Both the position numbers and the translations under genes were made by a program. A model generated the notes under the pieces. It had not been told where the DNA came from, did not search any database, and saw only the letters and a list, made by a program, of their open reading frames with translations. DNA of 64,000 nucleotides, from positions 1 through 64,000 of the forward strand of contig JAMFSE010000071.1 of the NCBI GenBank assembly GCA_026225115.1, given 5' to 3'. The stretch is from Rhodovastum atsumiense (lineage in GTDB: Bacteria; Pseudomonadota; Alphaproteobacteria; Acetobacterales; Acetobacteraceae). Position 1 is the first letter of the stretch; every line of letters starts with the position of its first letter. Positions 28,558-37,532 of the stretch are shown here, piece by piece.

Positions 28558-29534
28558 AGCGAGCTGGTCAGCCTGGCAATAATGGCGTCGAGTTCGACCC
28601 CTTCCGCACGCGCCGAAAAATTCAGCGCCATCCGGTGCCGAAGTGCCGGCGCCGCCAGCGCCGCCACATCCTCCAGGCTGGGAGACAGCCTGCCATCCAG
28701 CAATGCCCGCGCCCGGCTGGCCAGCATCAGCGCCTGTGCCGCGCGCGGCCCCGGCCCCCAGGCCAGCTGCGCCGCCAGCTCCCGCCACGCCGGCGTCTCC
28801 GGCCGGGCGCCGCGCACCAGCTGCAGAATCCCGTCGACCACCGAGGTCGCCACCGGCATCGCCCGCACCAAAGTCTGCGCTTCGATCAATTCGGCGACAT
28901 CCAGCACCGGCTGCGCCGCCGCCTGTGCTGTGCCCGTCGTCATAATCAGCATGGTTCGCTCATTGGCAGCGTCCGGGTAATCGATGCGGATATCCAGCAA
29001 AAATCGGTCCAGCTGGGCCTCCGGCAAGGGGTAGGTGCCCTCCTGCTCGATCGGGTTTTGGGTCGCCAGCACATGAAACGGCTTCGGCACCGGCCGATTT
29101 TCACCCGCCACAGCAACATGGCCTTCGGCCATCGCCTGCAAGAGCGCCGACTGGGTGCGCGGGCTGGCGCGATTGATCTCATCGGCCATCAGCAATTCGG
29201 TGAAAATCGGCCCGGGGAGGAACCTGAAACGCCGGCCGGCCGGCGTCTCATCCAGCACCTCGCTGCCAAGAATATCGGAAGGCATCAAATCCGGCGTGAA
29301 CTGCACCCGCCGCGAGGCAAGCCCTAGAACTATGGACAAAGTCTCCACCAGCTTGGTCTTGCCCAGCCCCGGCACGCCGGTCAGCAACGCATGCCCGCCC
29401 GCCAAAATCGCCGCCAGCGACTGCTCAACCACCTCGCTCTGGCCGATGATGATATCGCCCACCGCGGCCTTGGCACTGGTCAACCGGTCTACCACCGCGC
29501 TCAGCCTCGCTTCGATCGCGGTCACGTCCATCAT
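28554..29534 (-). CDS. moxR: MoxR-family AAA+ ATPase
   Basis: A 326-residue AAA+ ATPase with Walker A GVPGLGKT at 53-60, Walker B-like LLMADEINRASP, and sensor-1 LATQNPIEQEGTYPLPEAQLDRF. MoxR ATPases act as chaperones in maturation of protein complexes or envelope stress responses together with DUF58/VWA partners. The gene begins a three-gene coupled unit with DUF58 and DUF4159. AAGG lies nine bases before the ATG. It is divergent from the DUF1285 gene. Confidence 0.92.
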   Translation of the reverse strand: MMDVTAIEARLSAVVDRLTSAKAAVGDIIIGQSEVVEQSLAAILAGGHALLTGVPGLGKTKLVETLSIVLGLASRRVQFTPDLMPSDILGSEVLDETPAGRRFRFLPGPIFTELLMADEINRASPRTQSALLQAMAEGHVAVAGENRPVPKPFHVLATQNPIEQEGTYPLPEAQLDRFLLDIRIDYPDAANERTMLIMTTGTAQAAAQPVLDVAELIEAQTLVRAMPVATSVVDGILQLVRGARPETPAWRELAAQLAWGPGPRAAQALMLASRARALLDGRLSPSLEDVAALAAPALRHRMALNFSARAEGVELDAIIARLTSSL

Positions 29535-29587
29535 GCCAATTTACCTTGATCCATTTGATTGCCTATAGATGGTACCTATATCGAGGC

Positions 29588-30250
29588 ATGATGAGAACAT
29601 CGGCGGTAAGGAAAAGCGAAATTGTGACTGAAGGCTCCGGCAATAGCAAAAAACCGCAGGCCGCGGGGGCAAAATCCAATTTCCCCAAGCCAATGGTAAT
29701 GCCGGCGCCCTGCGATGTGCCACCCCGCGTGGCAGTTGATCACGGATATCTGCCCTTTATCATCAAACGGGACGGCACTTGGCTTTACAAAGGCAGCCCG
29801 ATCAACCGCAAGCCGATGGTTTGCCTGTTCTCAACCGTATTGAAACGCGAGGAAGACGGGTCCTTTTTCCTCGAAACCCCGGCGGAACGCGGCCTGATCG
29901 ATGTGGAGGACGCGCCGTTCGTTGCCGTTGAGCTCGATTGGACCGGCCACGGTGCCCAGCAATGCCTGAGCTTTCGCACGAACACCGATCAATGCATCAC
30001 CGCCGGGCGCGAACATCCGATCCGGATCGCCCATGATTTGCTCACATGCGAGCCGACGCCCTATCTTCATGTCCGTGATGGCAAGGGCAAATACCCAATC
30101 GAGGCGCGGATCAACCGCGCCACCTATTATGAGCTGGTGGCCCTGGCCGAACCGGGCATCTTCCATGGCCGCAAGGTGCTGGGCGTGTGGAGCGACGGCG
30201 TTTTCTTCTCCCTCGGTGATCTGCCGCCGGGCTGTGAGGAAAAGGTCTGA
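29588..30250 (+). CDS. DUF1285-domain protein
   Basis: A protein of about 220 residues. From near residue 55 it carries the DUF1285 pattern: LPFIIKRDGTWLYKGSPINRKPMVCLFSTVLKREEDGSFFLETPAE, later VDWTGHG-like ELDWTGHGAQQ, and YPIEARINRATYYELVALA. The first 45 residues are low-complexity and the start is uncertain (29546, 29588 or 29591). The family is widespread in alphaproteobacteria next to moxR and pcnB genes, as here, and its function is unknown. The Nudix gene follows 30 bases later in the same direction. Confidence 0.8.
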   Translation: MMRTSAVRKSEIVTEGSGNSKKPQAAGAKSNFPKPMVMPAPCDVPPRVAVDHGYLPFIIKRDGTWLYKGSPINRKPMVCLFSTVLKREEDGSFFLETPAERGLIDVEDAPFVAVELDWTGHGAQQCLSFRTNTDQCITAGREHPIRIAHDLLTCEPTPYLHVRDGKGKYPIEARINRATYYELVALAEPGIFHGRKVLGVWSDGVFFSLGDLPPGCEEKV

Positions 30251-30280
30251 GGCCACACGCCTGCCATTTCCGAGGCTCAC

Positions 30281-30832
30281 ATGAACGAAAACGACATCAG
30301 GGCGCGGCTGCTGGGGCTTGTGCACGCGCCGCTGGCGCTCGACGATTACTGGCCATCCGCGGTCCTGGTGCCAATTGAGGTCGGCCGGGGCGTCTGGCTG
30401 ACCCTGCGCGCCAGCCATTTGAGCCGGCATGCCGGACAGGTGGCGTTCCCCGGCGGCCGGATCGAGACCTCCGATGCATCGCCGGAAGCTGCCGCATTGC
30501 GTGAGGCTTCAGAAGAAATTGGACTTCGGACCGAAGATGCAACAATTATCGGCCGCATGGACGATGTTCTGACCGCTACCGGCTTTCACATGATCCCGGT
30601 GCTGGCGCTGGTCAGGCCCGGCACGCAATTCGTTGCCGCCGCGGAAGAAGTTGCCAGCGTGTTTTGCCTGCCGTTCGCCGATCTTCTGGACCCGGCCGGC
30701 CCGCAGCAACGCACCGGAAGCTTCCGCGGAGAGGACCGGCAGTTCTGGGTCTGGCCGAAAGCCGAGCATCTGATCTGGGGCGCCACGGCGGCAATCCTCG
30801 TCAAGCTGGCGCAAAGGCTGCGCGGTGATTGA
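30281..30832 (+). CDS. Nudix hydrolase, CoA pyrophosphatase-like
   Basis: A 183-residue Nudix hydrolase. The Nudix box GGRIETSDASPEAAALREASEEIGL begins near residue 58, and the preceding LSRHAGQVAFPGG is the signature of the CoA-diphosphatase subgroup (NudL/PCD1), which splits CoA into 4'-phosphopantetheine and 3',5'-ADP. It overlaps the CCA-adding enzyme gene by eight bases. The DUF1285-Nudix-pcnB order is a conserved alphaproteobacterial string as I recall it. Confidence 0.87.
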   Translation: MNENDIRARLLGLVHAPLALDDYWPSAVLVPIEVGRGVWLTLRASHLSRHAGQVAFPGGRIETSDASPEAAALREASEEIGLRTEDATIIGRMDDVLTATGFHMIPVLALVRPGTQFVAAAEEVASVFCLPFADLLDPAGPQQRTGSFRGEDRQFWVWPKAEHLIWGATAAILVKLAQRLRGD

Positions 30833-31994
30833 GGAAAGAATCGGCGTGCCCGGGATCGGCCGCATCTGGGCGGCATTGCCGGAGGCACGGATTGCCGGCG
30901 GCGCTGTGCGCGACACGCTGCGGGGCCTACCTGTCGCGGATGTGGATTTTGCAACGCCGCTGAGCCCTGAGACCACGATGCGGCGCCTGGCGGACGCAAA
31001 AATCAAAACCGTGCCCACCGGTCTTGCCCACGGCACCATCTCGGCCATCATCGGCCGCCGCGCGTTCGAGATCACCACTTTGCGCCGTGATATCGAAACA
31101 GATGGCCGCCACGCCGTCGTCGCCTTCACCGATAACTGGCGGGAAGACGCGGCCCGCCGCGATTTCACCATCAACGCAATGTCGATGACCCGGGACGGCA
31201 CGGTATTCGATTATTTCGGCGGCCAGGAAGATCTGCGCGTCGGCCGGCTGCGATTCGTCGGCGACGCCGCCACCCGCATTGCCGAAGATTATTTGCGAAT
31301 ATTACGATTTTTTCGCTTCTTCACGCGCTACGGCAAGGGCAACCCCGACGCCGAGGCCATCGCCGCCATCACCAAATGCCGCGACGGCATCCGCAAACTC
31401 TCCGCCGAACGCATTTGGAGCGAGTTGAAACTGATCCTCTCGGCAGCCGATCCGGGTGCCGCGATCGCGCTGATGCAATCAACCGGCGTGCTGCCGCTTA
31501 TCTTGCCCGAAGGCACCGATGTTCAGGCGCTGAATCGGTTGCTCGCCTACGGCGCTCCGGCCGATCCACTGATGCGCATCTCCGCGTTGAGCACGGAAAA
31601 TCCCAAAAACCTGGGCGCGCGCCTAAAACTCAGCGTCAACGAACTTGTCAAATTGTTCGTCTACCGCCTGCCCAACCGGCTCACCCCGGCGGCCACGGAC
31701 GTCCAACTGCGGCGCGCACTCGCAGAAGATGCCGCGGAATTTCTGATCACCAAAACCTGGCTCGCGCAAACCGGTGAACCAGGCTGGCCCGAACTGCGCG
31801 ACCGCATCGCCAACACCCCGCGCCCGATTTTCCCCCTGCAGGGCCGCGATATCGTCAAAACTGGAATCCCCGCCGGCCCGCTTGTCGGCGACATCCTGAA
31901 CTTGACGCGCAGATGGTGGAAATTTCAGGGATGCTCTGCGGATTTTGATATGTGCCTGGAGAAGGCAAAGCTATTCGCGGAAAGGAAAGCGTGA
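30825..31994 (+). CDS. CCA tRNA nucleotidyltransferase / poly(A) polymerase family
   Basis: A 389-residue class II nucleotidyltransferase. IAGGAVRDTLRGLPVADVDFAT holds the GG and the catalytic Asp39 and Asp41; the ERhxxExxx-like region is present, with RRDFTINAMS and AEDYLRILRFFRFFTRYG. Alphaproteobacterial members add or repair the tRNA 3' CCA end. The start is a GTG overlapping the Nudix gene. It ends 10 bases before copy 2 of the AT-rich repeat and converges with the FAN1-like gene. Confidence 0.9.
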   Translation: MIEERIGVPGIGRIWAALPEARIAGGAVRDTLRGLPVADVDFATPLSPETTMRRLADAKIKTVPTGLAHGTISAIIGRRAFEITTLRRDIETDGRHAVVAFTDNWREDAARRDFTINAMSMTRDGTVFDYFGGQEDLRVGRLRFVGDAATRIAEDYLRILRFFRFFTRYGKGNPDAEAIAAITKCRDGIRKLSAERIWSELKLILSAADPGAAIALMQSTGVLPLILPEGTDVQALNRLLAYGAPADPLMRISALSTENPKNLGARLKLSVNELVKLFVYRLPNRLTPAATDVQLRRALAEDAAEFLITKTWLAQTGEPGWPELRDRIANTPRPIFPLQGRDIVKTGIPAGPLVGDILNLTRRWWKFQGCSADFDMCLEKAKLFAERKA

Positions 31995-31998
31995 GACT

Positions 31999-32118
31999 GA
32001 AGAGGTCGCTTTTAAAAAAAGCGACGCAAAAACTTTTACTAATTTGGAGCCGGGATTTTGCACGCCCCGTGACCCAGATTCAAAAAAGTTTTTTGCTTCT
32101 TTTTATCAAAAAGAAGTG
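31999..32118. repeat. AT-rich multi-hairpin repeat, copy 2
   Basis: The left hairpin is GTCGCTTTT/AAAAGCGAC (32005-32025), followed by the core GCAAAAACTTTTACTAATTT, a middle CGGG...CCCG stem, and the right hairpin CTTCTTTTT/AAAAAGAAG (32096-32116). It lies between convergent stops, and its right hairpin contains the stop codon and last residues of the FAN1-like gene. Confidence 0.85.
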
Positions 32119-33797
32119 CTTAATTTTCTTTTCACTTTCTCAAGCGAAACCTTAATGCCTGCCTCTTCCAGCAGGCGCAGCCATTCGAATTGATGACCGG
32201 AGAGATGGTCGTTCTCCGCCTTGATTTCCACGAAGCGGTAATCGTTTTCGTTCCAGAGAAACAAATCCGGCAGGCCGCTTGAATGCCGTGCGATGTTCCG
32301 GGCCAGGTACCGCAACGCCGCGGCGTGGCCGGCGCCAGGCAGGCGCTGGACCATGACGCTGAGCACGTCCAGCAGGTCATCATGCCAGGCCACGAAAGGA
32401 TTGGCGATGCCGGTTTTGGTTCGGGAATGTTCACGCATGATGGCGAAGGCGGAGGCCGGTTCCGCCAGCATTGCCAGCCTTGCCTCGATCCGCGGCTGCC
32501 GCCGCGCATAGAAATGCGGCTGATGCAAATCCGACGGCGCGAACTGGAATGGCGAGTGGAACACGCCGAGCGACGGATCGTAAATGACATCCCACAGCAG
32601 CAGGCCGAAGCTTGCATTCCACAGCCAGTTTTCCGAATGCACGCCTTGCCAGCCCTGTTGCCGGTAATGCGCGAGCACGGCCTGCTCGACGCCGGACTGC
32701 GGATAGTCAAGCAGCAGCGTGGCGCCGCCGCGTTCCAGTTCCCTCGCCTCCGTTCGGCGTGAACGCCGCTCCAGCCGGGCAAGCAGTTGCCGCGCCGCAT
32801 AGGCCTCCTGCGCATGGCAAGGTGAGTTCAGGATTTCGCGCAGGAGATCGGTGGCGCCGGCCGCATCACCGGACTTGATCAGCAGGCGCGCGCGCCGTTC
32901 CCGCGCCGGCGCTACGGGGCTGGTGACATACAGCGCCGCGGCGGCATCTGTTTCATTTGCACGTTCCAGCAATTGTCCCAGGCGATTGACCAGCCGGTCA
33001 AACCAATCCTGCCCGGCATTCAAATCCTCGCGGTGGATTTTCTCACCCTTCCACCATTCCAGAATCACGGTCGCGGACTGGCTTTCGCGGATATTCCGGA
33101 ACTCCTGGTACAGCGCAGCCATCCGATAAGCGTCGTCCATTTCCTCGCGGGTGCTGAAAAGCGGCCGCAGCGCCGCTGCTTCCACCGTTTCGGTTACAAT
33201 ATGCCCGAGCGCACGGGTGACGAAATCCGACAGGTTCTGGCGCAGCTCGCCAAAAAATAGGAAACGCAGAAAGGCAAACGGGTCGGACGGCGGCAGGCAG
33301 ATAACGGAATGACGCGTGAGCAACGCCGCGACCCAGGCCCCATACCCCTCCCATTCCGCGATCCACGCGAGCAGTTCCGGCCGCCGGCAAGTCCGCACCG
33401 GCTTATGCTCCCGCAACGCGGCTTTAAGCTCCGGATAGGTGAAACATGCCAGCAGAAATTCACGCGCATGCTGGTCGGCGCAGCGCTGCAGCAGCGCGGC
33501 ATCGGCAAGTTCCTGCACCGCGGCTTCAACATTTCCGATCTCCTGATAATCCAACCCAGCCACGCGAAAATATGGACCACGGCGATTGACCAGCCGCGCG
33601 TACAGCATCCGTGCCGCCGGCGTCAGCGCCGCCAATTTTGCCAGATGCTGACGCTCCTCCGCATTCAGCAAATCGGCGTATCGGGCACATACGCCATCAA
33701 TAACCGTCATGAAGTCCACGAGGTAATACGGCATAGCGCCAGCCGCCGTTGGCGCTGCGCGTTCTGTGGATTCAAGCAGGATTACGGTCTCGGACAT
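32106..33797 (-). CDS. FAN1-like VRR-NUC structure-specific nuclease
   Basis: A 563-residue protein. The C-terminal VRR-NUC domain keeps the catalytic set: Asp511 (GLPDLFLWN), Glu524-Ile-Lys526 (RFVEIKAEND) and the GHQFEWL helix. The preceding segment has helical repeats and a SAP/TPR-like region, as in bacterial FAN1 proteins, which cut branched or flapped DNA during interstrand-crosslink repair. The ATG at 33797 is preferred over a TTG at 33815. Its last residues (LSTSF) and TGA are encoded by the repeat at 31999-32118. It is divergent from the P450 gene. Confidence 0.85.
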   Translation of the reverse strand: MSETVILLESTERAAPTAAGAMPYYLVDFMTVIDGVCARYADLLNAEERQHLAKLAALTPAARMLYARLVNRRGPYFRVAGLDYQEIGNVEAAVQELADAALLQRCADQHAREFLLACFTYPELKAALREHKPVRTCRRPELLAWIAEWEGYGAWVAALLTRHSVICLPPSDPFAFLRFLFFGELRQNLSDFVTRALGHIVTETVEAAALRPLFSTREEMDDAYRMAALYQEFRNIRESQSATVILEWWKGEKIHREDLNAGQDWFDRLVNRLGQLLERANETDAAAALYVTSPVAPARERRARLLIKSGDAAGATDLLREILNSPCHAQEAYAARQLLARLERRSRRTEARELERGGATLLLDYPQSGVEQAVLAHYRQQGWQGVHSENWLWNASFGLLLWDVIYDPSLGVFHSPFQFAPSDLHQPHFYARRQPRIEARLAMLAEPASAFAIMREHSRTKTGIANPFVAWHDDLLDVLSVMVQRLPGAGHAAALRYLARNIARHSSGLPDLFLWNENDYRFVEIKAENDHLSGHQFEWLRLLEEAGIKVSLEKVKRKLSTSF

Positions 33798-33908
33798 GGC
33801 GCCCGCAGTTTCCAATTTTCATGTTTTGTTCGCAAGCCAAAAACTATCTAGCGTTGACTTGCTATCCGCCCGCTGCACATGATGGCGCAAAAGACGGAGG
33901 ACGTCAGC

Positions 33909-35159
33909 ATGACGGCAATAAATCAGATCGAGAAAACCGATCCCTGCTCGATCCCGATCGAGCAGATCGATCCCAGCGATGGATCCCTGTACCCCACCGG
34001 GCTGGCGCATGAATATTTCAGGCGGTTGCGCCGCGAGGATCCTGTGCATTGGTCGCCAACCGGCCCGGCCGGGCCTTACTGGTGCATCACCGGATTCGAC
34101 GACATCGTCGCCGTGGACAGTAACCACAAGGTTTTCTCATCCGAGCCCAGCATCACGCTTGGCGAACAGCCCGAGGAATACCGGGACATCAGCTTCATCT
34201 CGCTGGACCCGCCGCGCCACGACATCCAACGCAAGGCAGTGCAGCCCGGCGTATCGCCGAAACGCCTGCGCGAACTGGAATCGCTTATCCGCCGGCGCAC
34301 CGGCGAGACGCTGGACGCGCTACCCTTTGGCGAGACCTTCGATTTCGTCGAGCATGTGGCGGTCGATCTGACGACCAAAATGCTGGCGTCATTTTTTGAC
34401 TTCCCCTGGGAGGACCGGAATCTGCTGCCCTATTGGTCGGACGTCATCTCCGCGAGCGAAGCCACCGCCAGCGCCTTGCTCGAGCCGGGGGAGCGGCGGC
34501 GCATCATGGGGGAATGCCTGGCGTATTTCGAACGGCTCTGGCGTGAACGTGCGGCCGCACCGCCGGCGGATGATTTCCTCTCGCTGTTCGCGCATAATCC
34601 GGCGACGAGCGACATGCCGGCAAACCCGCGAGAATTGCTTGGCAATCTTTCAACACTTGTGGTCGGCGGCAATGACACGACGCGGCATTCCATGACCGGC
34701 GGCGCGTTGTTTTTCGATCGCAATCCAACCGAATGGGAAAAGCTGCGCGCCAACCCGGCATTGGTGGAGAGCGCGGTGTCGGAAATCATCCGCTATCAGA
34801 GTCCAATTGCCCATATGCGGCGCACCGCGCGCAGCGATTACGAATTGGGCGGCAAACTGATCCGCAAGGGCGACCGCGTTGTGATGTGGTATTTATCCGG
34901 CAATCGCGACGAGACGAAATTTGAAAACCCGGATGAATTCATCATCGACCGGCCAAAGCGCCAGGAGCATATTTCGTTTGGATTTGGCATCCATCGCTGC
35001 ATGGGCAACCGGGTTGCCGAGTTACAGCTGCGCATTCTTCTGGAAGAATTGCTGACGCGAGTCTCCCGCATCGAGGTCATGGGAGAGGCTGTGCGCAACT
35101 CCGGCAACATGCTGCAGGGCTATCGCAGCATGCCGGTGCGGTTTCACCCAAGAACGTAA
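33909..35159 (+). CDS. Cytochrome P450, CYP153-like
   Basis: A 416-residue soluble bacterial P450. The I-helix oxygen-activation motif is GGNDTT (Asp256-Thr258), the K-helix ExxR is EIIR, and the haem-ligand loop is FGFGIHRCMGNRVAELQLRIL with Cys364. IAHMRRTA, KGDRVVMWYLSGNRDE and FENPDEFIIDRP are features I associate with CYP153, the terminal alkane and fatty-acid hydroxylases. The start at 33909 has GGAGG eight bases upstream; an ATG at 33879 adds ten residues. No ferredoxin or ferredoxin reductase gene lies next to it. Confidence 0.88.
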   Translation: MTAINQIEKTDPCSIPIEQIDPSDGSLYPTGLAHEYFRRLRREDPVHWSPTGPAGPYWCITGFDDIVAVDSNHKVFSSEPSITLGEQPEEYRDISFISLDPPRHDIQRKAVQPGVSPKRLRELESLIRRRTGETLDALPFGETFDFVEHVAVDLTTKMLASFFDFPWEDRNLLPYWSDVISASEATASALLEPGERRRIMGECLAYFERLWRERAAAPPADDFLSLFAHNPATSDMPANPRELLGNLSTLVVGGNDTTRHSMTGGALFFDRNPTEWEKLRANPALVESAVSEIIRYQSPIAHMRRTARSDYELGGKLIRKGDRVVMWYLSGNRDETKFENPDEFIIDRPKRQEHISFGFGIHRCMGNRVAELQLRILLEELLTRVSRIEVMGEAVRNSGNMLQGYRSMPVRFHPRT

Positions 35160-35163
35160 CCGC

Positions 35164-35403
35164 TCAATAATAATGGTAGCGGCCGTTCCCGTAGTACCGG
35201 TGATTGAAATACATTCCATGATAGCGATACGGATACCGGCGGCCGTGATAATAATAATACCCTGTCGGCACGACCGCGGTTGATGCGGAAGAATGGACAG
35301 TCGGAATGCTGATAGCCTGCGCGGCGATGGCCGGCGGCTGAACGCAAAGGAATCCCAGCATTGCTGCGGCTGATACGAAACTCAAATGCTTGAACAAACT
35401 CAT
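35164..35403 (-). CDS. Small exported tyrosine/histidine-rich protein
   Basis: A 79-residue predicted exported protein. The ATG at 35403 has GGAGAAA nine bases upstream and is followed by a signal peptide (LSFVSAAAMLGFLCVQPPAIAAQ). The mature C-terminal half is extremely rich in Tyr, His, Arg and Gly (YYYYHGRRYPYRYHGMYF and a similar end). Low-complexity envelope proteins like this are common in acidophilic and soil alphaproteobacteria, with no known function. It converges on the P450 gene with four bases between stops. Confidence 0.7.
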   Translation of the reverse strand: MSLFKHLSFVSAAAMLGFLCVQPPAIAAQAISIPTVHSSASTAVVPTGYYYYHGRRYPYRYHGMYFNHRYYGNGRYHYY

Positions 35404-35545
35404 GGCGGTTTCTCCACTAGCCTGGCCCACCCTAAGACAGGCCGTGTGCGTGAGCAATGTGCAGCGCCCTATTCGGGCGGCCGGCCCTTCGCCGCCGGCG
35501 AATTGAATGATATATGGCGACCGATAAAATGATCAGGAGCGGAAC

Positions 35546-35986
35546 GTGAAAAACAAATGGATGACCGGTGCGATCTTATTTGGCGCGCTCACCGCCGCGC
35601 AGCATGTAACGCCGGCGCAGGCGCAGTTTTCCAATATGATGCAGAACATGCCCGGAATGTCGAACATGACCGGCAGCGCCGCACTGCCTTCGGTAACCAG
35701 CGCCAGCCCCACCAACCTCGCGGGGATTCTACAGTATTGCGTGCAGAATAACGACCTCGGCGCCACTTCCGCATCCTCTGCCTCATCCGTGAAGGATTCG
35801 CTGCTCAACAAGTTCACCGGTTCGTCCAGTACGCCGACGTCGGATCCAGCGTACACTTCCGGCAGCGACGGCGAACTGCAAACCGGCAACGGGCAGACCA
35901 CCAGCCTGGGCGGCGCCGGCCTGAAGGCGGAGGCCACGCAGCAGGTTTGTTCAATGGTGCTAAGCCACGCCAAGTCTTTAATCTAA
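35546..35986 (+). CDS. Exported DUF2501-family protein
   Basis: A 146-residue protein with a signal peptide (MKNKWMTGAILFGALTAAQHVTPAQAQ). The mature part has ASPTNLAGILQYCVQNNDLGATSA, SVKDSLLNKF, LQTGNG and GLKAEATQQVCSMVLSHAKSL, matching the DUF2501 (YjjA-type) pattern, with two conserved cysteines that could form a disulfide. Function is unknown. It is divergent from the tyrosine-rich small protein and convergent with ntrX across copy 3 of the AT-rich repeat. Confidence 0.78.
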   Translation: MKNKWMTGAILFGALTAAQHVTPAQAQFSNMMQNMPGMSNMTGSAALPSVTSASPTNLAGILQYCVQNNDLGATSASSASSVKDSLLNKFTGSSSTPTSDPAYTSGSDGELQTGNGQTTSLGGAGLKAEATQQVCSMVLSHAKSLI

Positions 35987-35995
35987 AGGCAAACA

Positions 35996-36124
35996 AGAAG
36001 TCGCTTTTTGAAAAAAGCGGCGCAAAAACTTTTGTTACTCTGAGGCATGGGCGTTGGCCGCGCTTGCGCCCATGGCCCAGCATAAAAAGTCTTTTTGCTT
36101 CTTTTTCTTCAGAAAAAGAAGTGC
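35996..36124. repeat. AT-rich multi-hairpin repeat, copy 3
   Basis: The left hairpin is CGCTTTTT/AAAAAGCG (36002-36019), then the core GCAAAAACTTTTGTTA, then a middle stem CATGGGCG/CGCCCATG, and a right hairpin CTTCTTTTTC/GAAAAAGAAG (36098-36121). All three stems are clear in this copy. It separates the convergent DUF2501 and ntrX genes. Confidence 0.87.
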
Positions 36125-36128
36125 TTCC

Positions 36129-37532
36129 TTAAACCGCTGTCCGCTCGTCCGCGCCGATTCCTAATTGTTTCAGCTTCCGATGCAGGGCGCTCCGTTCCAT
36201 TCCGACGAAATTGGCTGTGCGGCTGATATTGCCGCCGTAGCGCAGTAACTGCGCCTGCAGATATTGCGTCTCGAACACGTCGCGCGCCTCCCGCAGCGGC
36301 AGCGCCATCAAATCGGCAGCGGGATCGATGGCCAAGGCGCGCGGCGCGTGCGCTGCCAGTTCCGTCGGCAGATGCTCGGCGCGGAAATAATCCGTGGTTT
36401 CGCCGGAGCGCATGATCATCAGCCAGTCCATCACATTGCGCAATTGCCGGATGTTACCTGGCCAATCATGCGCCTGCAGCGCCGCGATCGCATCTGATGC
36501 CAGTGCCCGCGCCGGCAGCCCGGATGTATCCTCCGCGCGCGCCAGAAAATACGCTGCCAGCGCCGGAATATCCTCGCGGCGTTCTTTCAGGGACGGCACG
36601 CGCAGCGGCACCACGGCCAGCCGGTAGAACAGATCTTCCCGGAACCGCCCGCCGGCAATCGCATCGGCCAGATCGCGCGCCGTCGTCGTAATTACGCGGA
36701 TATCGACCTTCACCTTCCCGGCAGCACCATTCTGTCCGACGCGTTCAAAGCTTTGTTCCTGCAGCACGCGGGCAATTTTGCTCTGCGTCTCCATCGGCAT
36801 TTCGGAAATCTCGTCGAGCAGCAGCGTGCCGCCATGGGCACGTTCCAGCACACCGACGCGGCGCGGCGAACCCTCGCCATCGGCGCCAGCTTCAACCCCG
36901 AACAGCTCGGCCTCAAAGCGCTCCGGCGCCAGGATCGCGCAGTTGAGCACCACGAACGGGCCCTCTGCCCGGCGCGAGCGCGAATGGATCATCCGCGCGA
37001 CAATTTCCTTGCCCGCCCCCGGGGCACCGGTGATCAGCACGCGCGAACCGGTCGGCGCCACACGCTCGATCGCCGATCGCAGCGACGCAACCGCATTGCC
37101 GTCGCCGGTAAGCTCGGTTTCCGGTCCCACGCGCAGCCTCAATTCGGCGTTCTCCGCGGTCAGCTTGGCGGCCTCCAGCGCGCGCCGCACCACCAGTAGC
37201 AGGCGGTCCGAATTGAACGGCTTTTCGATAAAATCATAGGCCCCGCGCTGAATCGCGGCGACCGCGGTCTCGATGGTGCCATGGCCGGAGATCATCACCA
37301 CCGGCACCCGCGGCTCTTCCTGATGCAGCACGTCGAGAATACCGATGCCGTCAAGTTTGGAGCCCTGGAGCCAGACATCCAGAATCACCAACGCCGGCCG
37401 GCGAGCGCGAAAGGCGGCGATCGCTTCGTCGGAGGTGCCAGCGCTGCGCGCCTCGAACCCTTCGTCCCGCAGGATCGCTTCCACCAACAGCCGGATATCC
37501 GGCTCGTCATCGACGATCAGGATTTCAGTCAT
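36129..37532 (-). CDS. ntrX: Nitrogen-assimilation response regulator NtrX
   Basis: A 467-residue response regulator with a receiver domain (Asp52 in VILDVWLQ), an AAA+ domain (Walker A GAPGAGKE near 168, Walker B LLLDEISEMP) and a Fis-type helix-turn-helix end (GGNISRTANFVGMERSALHRKLKQLG). The sigma54-contact GAFTGA loop is missing; the place reads FGVEAGADGEGSPRR. That is typical of NtrX and suggests that it does not act as a classical sigma54 activator. It overlaps the ntrY stop by four bases and is its partner. Confidence 0.93.
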   Translation of the reverse strand: MTEILIVDDEPDIRLLVEAILRDEGFEARSAGTSDEAIAAFRARRPALVILDVWLQGSKLDGIGILDVLHQEEPRVPVVMISGHGTIETAVAAIQRGAYDFIEKPFNSDRLLLVVRRALEAAKLTAENAELRLRVGPETELTGDGNAVASLRSAIERVAPTGSRVLITGAPGAGKEIVARMIHSRSRRAEGPFVVLNCAILAPERFEAELFGVEAGADGEGSPRRVGVLERAHGGTLLLDEISEMPMETQSKIARVLQEQSFERVGQNGAAGKVKVDIRVITTTARDLADAIAGGRFREDLFYRLAVVPLRVPSLKERREDIPALAAYFLARAEDTSGLPARALASDAIAALQAHDWPGNIRQLRNVMDWLMIMRSGETTDYFRAEHLPTELAAHAPRALAIDPAADLMALPLREARDVFETQYLQAQLLRYGGNISRTANFVGMERSALHRKLKQLGIGADERTAV

